Assembly (NCBI RefSeq): GCF_000251145.1
Contig: NZ_AIDW01000021.1
Location: forward strand, 176,942 to 240,941
From: Sphingomonas sp. PAMC 26621
GTDB taxonomy: Bacteria; Pseudomonadota; Alphaproteobacteria; Sphingomonadales; Sphingomonadaceae
Reading direction: 5' to 3'
Length of the DNA stretch: 64,000 bases
Part shown: positions 59,575 through 64,000 of the stretch, piece after piece
Layout of the letters: each line of letters starts with the position of its first letter
Position numbering within the stretch: position 1 is the first letter of the stretch
Position numbers and translations under genes: made by a program
Notes under the pieces: model-generated
The model's input: the letters and a program-made list of their open reading frames with translations, nothing else
Told to the model about the DNA's origin: nothing
Databases searched by the model: none

Positions 59575-59886
59575 ATGCCCTTCACGACGCCAGAACAGTT
59601 CGTGCTGCTTGCCGTTGTCCTGCTTGCCGGCTGGCTGATCGGCTATGCGAGCGCGCCCAGCCCGCGCAAGTACAAGCGCCGGCTGCGCGAGCAGGCGGAG
59701 AGCTACACCACCTATCACGACGATGCCGAGGACCGGCTGCGCGCCGCCAACCAGCGCGCGACCGACCTCGCGCGCGAGGCGGAAGTGCTGCGGCACGACC
59801 AGGCCGATGCCGAACGCACGATCGCCGCGTTGCGTGCGTCTGCTGCGGTCCGCCCGGCGGCGCTGCCCCCGCACGACGGGATCTGA
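59575..59886 (+). CDS. Small protein: one TM helix and a coiled coil
   Basis: 103 residues (MPFTTPEQFVLLAVVLLAGW). One membrane helix at about 9-26, then a positively charged stretch (SPRKYKRRLREQ) and a probable coiled coil to 90. No domain is recognised; the layout recalls small YhcB-like inner-membrane proteins. It follows tadC by 68 bases but shows no pilus signature, so membership of the cluster is not shown. Confidence 0.65.
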   Translation: MPFTTPEQFVLLAVVLLAGWLIGYASAPSPRKYKRRLREQAESYTTYHDDAEDRLRAANQRATDLAREAEVLRHDQADAERTIAALRASAAVRPAALPPHDGI

Positions 59887-59895
59887 CGGGCTTAA

Positions 59896-59990
59896 CCGTC
59901 ACACCGGCGAAGGCGGGGGCCGCAGGGTCTCGCCAGGAACGCCGGCAATGCGAACTATGCAGCCGGCCCCGGCCTCCACCGGGGTGACGG
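59896..59990. repeat. Imperfect 27-bp inverted repeat between convergent genes
   Basis: Arm 59896-59922 pairs with 59964-59990 with about four mismatches. Same family as the element at 47586. It separates the small membrane protein gene from ppdK, which converge. Confidence 0.8.
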
Positions 59991-59999
59991 GAGCAAGCC

Positions 60000-62666
60000 T
60001 CAGTCGCGCTTCGCCAACGCCGCCTGCGCCGCCGCCAGCCGAGCGATCGGCACGCGGTACGGCGAGGCCGAGACGTAATCGAGCCCGACCGTCTCGCAGA
60101 AGGCGATGCTCGCCGGATCGCCGCCATGCTCGCCGCAGATGCCGAGCTTGATGTCCGGCCGCGTCTTGCGCCCACGCTCTGCCGCCATCGCGATCAATTG
60201 CCCGACACCCTCGACGTCGAGGCTGACGAACGGGTCGCGCGCGTAGATGCCCCGCTCGACATAGGTCCCCAGGAACCGCGCCGCATCGTCACGGCTGACG
60301 CCCAAGGTGGTCTGCGTCAGATCGTTGGTCCCGAACGAGAAGAACGCGCCGACCTCGGCGATCTCGTCCGCCATCAGGCACGCGCGCGGGAGCTCGATCA
60401 TCGTCCCGACGTGATAGTCGAGCGTCGTGCCGGTCTGCTCGAACACGTGCTGCGCGGCCTTGTCGACGACCGCCTTCATCAGCTCGAGCTCGCGCTTGGT
60501 GCCGACCAGCGGGATCATCACCTCGGGGATCGGCGCTGCGCCCGACCGCTTGGCGACATCGACCGCCGCCTCGAAGATCGCGCGCGCCTGCATCTCGTAG
60601 ATTTCGGGATAGGTCACGCCCAACCGGCACCCGCGATGGCCCAGCATCGGGTTAAACTCGTGCAGCTCGGCCGCGCGACGCTTGAGGACGTCGACCGCAA
60701 TCCCCGCGGCTGCCGCCACATCCGCAAACTCGGATTCTTCGTGCGGCAGGAATTCATGCAACGGCGGATCGAGCAGCCGGATCGTCACCGGCAACCCCGC
60801 CATCACCTCGAACAACTGCACGAAATCGGCGCGTTGCTCGGGCAACAGCTTGTCGAGCGCGGTGCGGCGACCCGCTTCGTCCTCGGCCAGGATCATCTGG
60901 CGGACGTTGGTGATCCGCTTGGCATCGAAGAACATGTGCTCGGTCCGGCACAGGCCGATCCCTTCCGCACCGAATTCGCGTGCAACTTTGGCGTCGAGCG
61001 GGGTCTCGGCATTGGCGCGGACCTTCAAGCGTCGCACGCCATCCGCCCACACCATCAGCGCTGCGAAATCGCCCGACAGTTCGGGCTGCACGGTCGGGAC
61101 TTCGCCCGCCATCACCTCGCCGGTGGTGCCGTCGACCGTCACCATGTCGCCCGCCTTGATCATGCGCTCGCCGACCCGCATCGTGCCCGCCTTGGCATCG
61201 ATTGAGATCGACCCTGCGCCCGAGACGCACGGCCGCCCCATGCCGCGCGCGACGACCGCCGCGTGGCTGGTCATGCCGCCGCGTGCGGTGAGGATGCCGC
61301 GCGCTGCGTGCATGCCGTGAATGTCCTCTGGCGACGTCTCGGTACGGATCAGGATCACCGACTCGCCCGCATTGGAGCGCTTCTCGGCGGTATCGCTGTC
61401 GAACACGGCGTGGCCCGAGGCCGCACCCGGCGATGCAGGGAGGCCCTTGGTCAGCACGTCGCGCGTTGCCTTGGGGTCGAGCGTCGGATGGAGCAACTGG
61501 TCGAGCGCCATCGGATCGATCCGCGCGACCGCTTCCTCGCGCGTGATGAGCCCTTCGTTCGCCATGTCGACCGCGATCTTGAGCGCGGCCTTGGCGGTCC
61601 GCTTGCCCGAGCGCGTCTGGAGCATCCACAGCTTGCCCTGCTGCACCGTGAATTCGATGTCCTGCATGTCGCGGTAATGCGTTTCCAGCAGGTCGAACAC
61701 CTCCGCCAGCTCGCCATACACCGCGGGCATCGCCTCTTCCATCGAGGCTGGCTTGGCCCCTGCCGCTTCGCGCGCGGCGACGGTCAGATATTGCGGGGTG
61801 CGGATGCCGGCGACGACGTCTTCCCCTTGAGCGTTGATCAGGAACTCGCCGTAATAAGCGCGGGTGCCGATCGAGGGATCGCGGGTGAAGGCGACGCCGG
61901 TCGCCGAGGTCTCGCCCATGTTGCCGAACACCATCGCCTGGATGTTGACCGCAGTGCCCCAGCTTGCCGGGATGTCATTGAGGCGGCGATAGACTTTCGC
62001 GCGCTCCGACTGCCACGAACCGAACACCGCGCCGACCGCGCCCCAGAGCTGATCATGCACGTCCTGCGGGAAGGGCTTGCCCCATTGCTGCTCGACCAGG
62101 CCCTTATATTCCGCGACGAGCGCGCGCAGGTCGTCTGCGCTGAGATCGGTGTCGAGGAAATAGCCGCGATCTTCCTTGGCGATTTCAAGCGCTTCCTCGA
62201 ACGCGTCGTGATCGAGCTCGAGCACCACGTCCGAGTACATCTGGATGAAGCGGCGGTAGCTGTCCCACGCGAAGCGCGCGTCGCCCGACGTGGTCGCGAG
62301 GCCCTCGACGGTCTGGTCGTTAAGCCCGAGGTTGAGCACCGTGTCCATCATCCCCGGCATCGACGCGCGCGCGCCGCTCCGGACCGAGACGAGCAGCGGG
62401 TCCGCGGCGTCGCCGAAGACCTTGCCGGTGATGCCCTCGATATGCGCGATCCCGGTCGCGACCTCTTCGCGCAGGCCTTGCGGGAACTGGCCGCCCTCAT
62501 CGTAATAGACCGCGCAGAAATCAGTCGAGATGGTGAAGCCCGGCGGGACCGGCAGGCCGATCGATGCCATCTCCGCCAGATTCGCGCCCTTGCCCCCCAG
62601 CAAATTCCGGTCGCCCTTGCCACCGTCGGACACCCCGCCGCCGAAGCGGTATACGTACTGAGTCAT
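60000..62666 (-). CDS. ppdK: Pyruvate, phosphate dikinase
   Basis: 888 residues, the normal length. The N-terminal ATP-grasp region is at 1-340 (LLGGKGANLAEMASIGLPVP). The swivelling phosphohistidine domain has ARGGMTSHAAVVARGMGRPC near residue 465. The C-terminal PEP-binding barrel has NPMLGHRGCRLGVTYPEIYE and the active Cys in LGICGEHGGDPASIAF. It interconverts pyruvate + ATP + Pi with PEP + AMP + PPi, either for gluconeogenesis or glycolysis. The frame is intact. It is transcribed after glyS with a 68-base gap. Confidence 0.98.
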   Translation of the reverse strand: MTQYVYRFGGGVSDGGKGDRNLLGGKGANLAEMASIGLPVPPGFTISTDFCAVYYDEGGQFPQGLREEVATGIAHIEGITGKVFGDAADPLLVSVRSGARASMPGMMDTVLNLGLNDQTVEGLATTSGDARFAWDSYRRFIQMYSDVVLELDHDAFEEALEIAKEDRGYFLDTDLSADDLRALVAEYKGLVEQQWGKPFPQDVHDQLWGAVGAVFGSWQSERAKVYRRLNDIPASWGTAVNIQAMVFGNMGETSATGVAFTRDPSIGTRAYYGEFLINAQGEDVVAGIRTPQYLTVAAREAAGAKPASMEEAMPAVYGELAEVFDLLETHYRDMQDIEFTVQQGKLWMLQTRSGKRTAKAALKIAVDMANEGLITREEAVARIDPMALDQLLHPTLDPKATRDVLTKGLPASPGAASGHAVFDSDTAEKRSNAGESVILIRTETSPEDIHGMHAARGILTARGGMTSHAAVVARGMGRPCVSGAGSISIDAKAGTMRVGERMIKAGDMVTVDGTTGEVMAGEVPTVQPELSGDFAALMVWADGVRRLKVRANAETPLDAKVAREFGAEGIGLCRTEHMFFDAKRITNVRQMILAEDEAGRRTALDKLLPEQRADFVQLFEVMAGLPVTIRLLDPPLHEFLPHEESEFADVAAAAGIAVDVLKRRAAELHEFNPMLGHRGCRLGVTYPEIYEMQARAIFEAAVDVAKRSGAAPIPEVMIPLVGTKRELELMKAVVDKAAQHVFEQTGTTLDYHVGTMIELPRACLMADEIAEVGAFFSFGTNDLTQTTLGVSRDDAARFLGTYVERGIYARDPFVSLDVEGVGQLIAMAAERGRKTRPDIKLGICGEHGGDPASIAFCETVGLDYVSASPYRVPIARLAAAQAALAKRD

Positions 62667-62734
62667 GCGTCTTCCCTCTAACAGGTTGCATTCGCTGGGG
62701 AGGCGATTGGAAGGATAGGCCTAACGCGTTTGCA

Positions 62735-64000
62735 TCATCCCTCGATCCGCGAAAAGTCTGCGACATTGTGCACTGCAGCGCGGACGCGTGCGAGCAATGC
62801 GAGACGGGCCGTGCGCTTTTCAGGGACAGGGTCGTTGACGATCACGGTTTCAAAAAACGAATCGATCGGGGCACGCAAACTGGCGAGTGCTGCCATCGCG
62901 ACTTCGAAGTCCTCGCGTTCGATCGCGGCGGAGGCGGCGGGTTCGGCTGCGTCGAGTGCGGTAGCAAGCGCGGTTTCTGCTGGTTCTTGCGTATAGGACA
63001 GCGAAACCCTCTCCCTCTCCCCTTCAGGGGAGAGGGTCGGGGAGAGGGGCTGTGCTGCGTTTTCGAGCGGAACGCCCGTTAAAGCGTCCCCCTCTCCCCG
63101 ACCCTCTCCCCGGAGGGGAGAGGGAGAAGAAGGAACGCCCTCTTTCTTCAGGATATTCGCCGCGCGCTTGTAGCCAGCGAGCAGATTGGTGCCGTCCTCG
63201 GTGCCGATGAACGTCTGCAACGCCTGGACGCGCGCGAGCAGGCGGACGAGATCGTCCTCCCCGCCGAGCGCGAACACCGCGTCGATCAGGTCGTGCCGGA
63301 CGCGGGCTTCGCGTTGCTGGACTTTCAGGCGGTCGGCGAAGAAGTCGAGGAGATCCATCGCAGCGGCTTTGGCTCGTATCGTGAACCAATGTGCGTCTTG
63401 GTTGGCTTGTTTGGCCGCAGCTTTAATCAGAGGATCGAATACTTGCTGCCAACCCAGCGTGCTCTTGAGCTTTGCCATCTCATCTATGGTAGGCATAATT
63501 CGCTCGATCGGACTAATTTGACGCCTAAAAGCAACAGCGTCTGCAGCCATAAACCCTCCAAACAGTAGAGGGAGTTGCAGCTTATTTTTAAGTATAAGGC
63601 TGATTATTCCAAGTGCGGCGCGCCGCAGCGCGAACGGATCCTTGGAACCACTCGGTGGCATTTCTTCAACAAAGAAGCCCGCCAACGTATCCAGCTTGTC
63701 CGCCAGCGACACCGCCACCGTCACCGGATCGGTCGGCACGTCGTCGCCCTGCCCGACCGGCTTGTAATGATCGCGAATCGCGGCGGCGACGCGGGGGTCT
63801 TCGCCTTGGGCTGCGGCGTAATAGCCGCCCATCAGGCCCTGCAACTCCGGGAATTCGCCGACCATGCCGGTGACGAGATCCGCCTTGCAGAGCAGGGCTG
63901 CGCGTTCCGCGAGGTCGGCCAGTTCTGCCTTTAGCCCCTCCCCTTCAGGGGAGGGGTTGGGGTGGGGCAGTTCAGCAGACACACCGTCGGAAGCAGGCAC
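62735..64000 (-). CDS. glyS: Glycine-tRNA ligase beta subunit, C-terminal part
   Basis: The gene enters from beyond 64000, so only the last 421 codons are seen. [40 protein letters not shown] and the end region [18 protein letters not shown] and [16 protein letters not shown] are GlyS hallmarks. Three oddities lie inside this frame. A repeat-coded [14 protein letters not shown] is at 63934-63968. A low-GC stretch is at about 63375-63610 ([20 protein letters not shown] to [18 protein letters not shown]), about 70 residues where none are expected. A paired repeat near the end gives [13 protein letters not shown] and [15 protein letters not shown]. All keep the frame open. GlyQ would be upstream, outside the window. 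Confidence 0.93.
   Translation of the reverse strand: MPASDGVSAELPHPNPSPEGEGLKAELADLAERAALLCKADLVTGMVGEFPELQGLMGGYYAAAQGEDPRVAAAIRDHYKPVGQGDDVPTDPVTVAVSLADKLDTLAGFFVEEMPPSGSKDPFALRRAALGIISLILKNKLQLPLLFGGFMAADAVAFRRQISPIERIMPTIDEMAKLKSTLGWQQVFDPLIKAAAKQANQDAHWFTIRAKAAAMDLLDFFADRLKVQQREARVRHDLIDAVFALGGEDDLVRLLARVQALQTFIGTEDGTNLLAGYKRAANILKKEGVPSSPSPLRGEGRGEGDALTGVPLENAAQPLSPTLSPEGERERVSLSYTQEPAETALATALDAAEPAASAAIEREDFEVAMAALASLRAPIDSFFETVIVNDPVPEKRTARLALLARVRAAVHNVADFSRIEG
63007..63127. repeat. Inverted repeat inside glyS
   Basis: Arm 63007-63050 (CCCTCTCCCTCTCCCCTTCA and following) pairs with 63090-63127 over about 35 bases. The full paired element lies within the glyS frame and is translated. 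Confidence 0.88.
63934..63968. repeat. Single repeat unit inside glyS
   Basis: One arm of the CCCCTCCCCTTCAGGGGAGG element. It is read in frame as [14 protein letters not shown], the same reading frame as the copy in gcvPB. Confidence 0.85.

Overview
The window is GC-rich chromosomal DNA from an alphaproteobacterium, most likely a sphingomonad (Sphingomonas or a close relative). This is inferred from the fused str-S10-spc-alpha ribosomal superoperon, the split glycine decarboxylase (gcvPA/gcvPB), the Caulobacter-type cpa/tad pilus genes, a large TonB-dependent receptor with sphingomonad-style sequence, and dispersed palindromic elements of the CGTCAT...CAGGATCCA and CCCCGGCGAAGGCCGGGG types. 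No tRNA, rRNA, CRISPR array or insertion sequence was seen.

Layout. 1-12.6 kb is an accessory block: a truncated gcvH-like gene overlapped by a redoxin gene, a membrane protein, a chimeric monooxygenase/LytTR gene, an Old Yellow Enzyme divergent from a LysR regulator, an epoxide hydrolase, a retropepsin-like protein, guaA, a DUF6311-like membrane protein and a prolyl oligopeptidase. 12.7-34.8 kb, all on the minus strand, is the ribosomal superoperon. In transcription order it reads rpsL-rpsG-fusA-tuf | rpsJ-rplC-D-W-B-rpsS-rplV-rpsC-rplP-rpmC-rpsQ-rplN-X-E-rpsN-rpsH-rplF-R-rpsE-rpmD-rplO-secY-adk | a two-component system | rpsM-rpsK-rpoA-rplQ. 35-39.4 kb holds an outer membrane protein, glpD, an EamA transporter and a DUF938 methyltransferase. 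39.4-44.3 kb is the glycine cleavage operon gcvT-H-PA-PB behind a tandem glycine riboswitch. 44.4-47.5 kb has a lipoprotein and ispH-thrB-rnhA. 47.7-52.3 kb has a TonB receptor, an FAD oxidoreductase and an alpha/beta hydrolase. 52.4-59.5 kb is the pilus cluster cpaA-B-C-D-E-tadB-tadC, which has no cpaF. 60-64 kb has ppdK and the 3' part of glyS.

Two themes stand out. First, eight genes are broken by what in every case is a net loss of one base. They include secY and rplR, which cannot be lost, so these are most likely consensus errors (several lie in C/G runs) and not true pseudogenes. Second, palindromic repeats are not confined to gaps. The CCCCTCCCCTGAAGGGGAGG-type element lies in frame inside gcvPB once and inside glyS at two places (one of them a paired element), adding peptides with a [11 protein letters not shown] core. 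glyS also carries a segment of about 180 bases or more at about 46% GC that looks like an extra insertion. A perfect 27-bp inverted repeat sits between rplO and secY, and a two-component system separates adk from rpsM.
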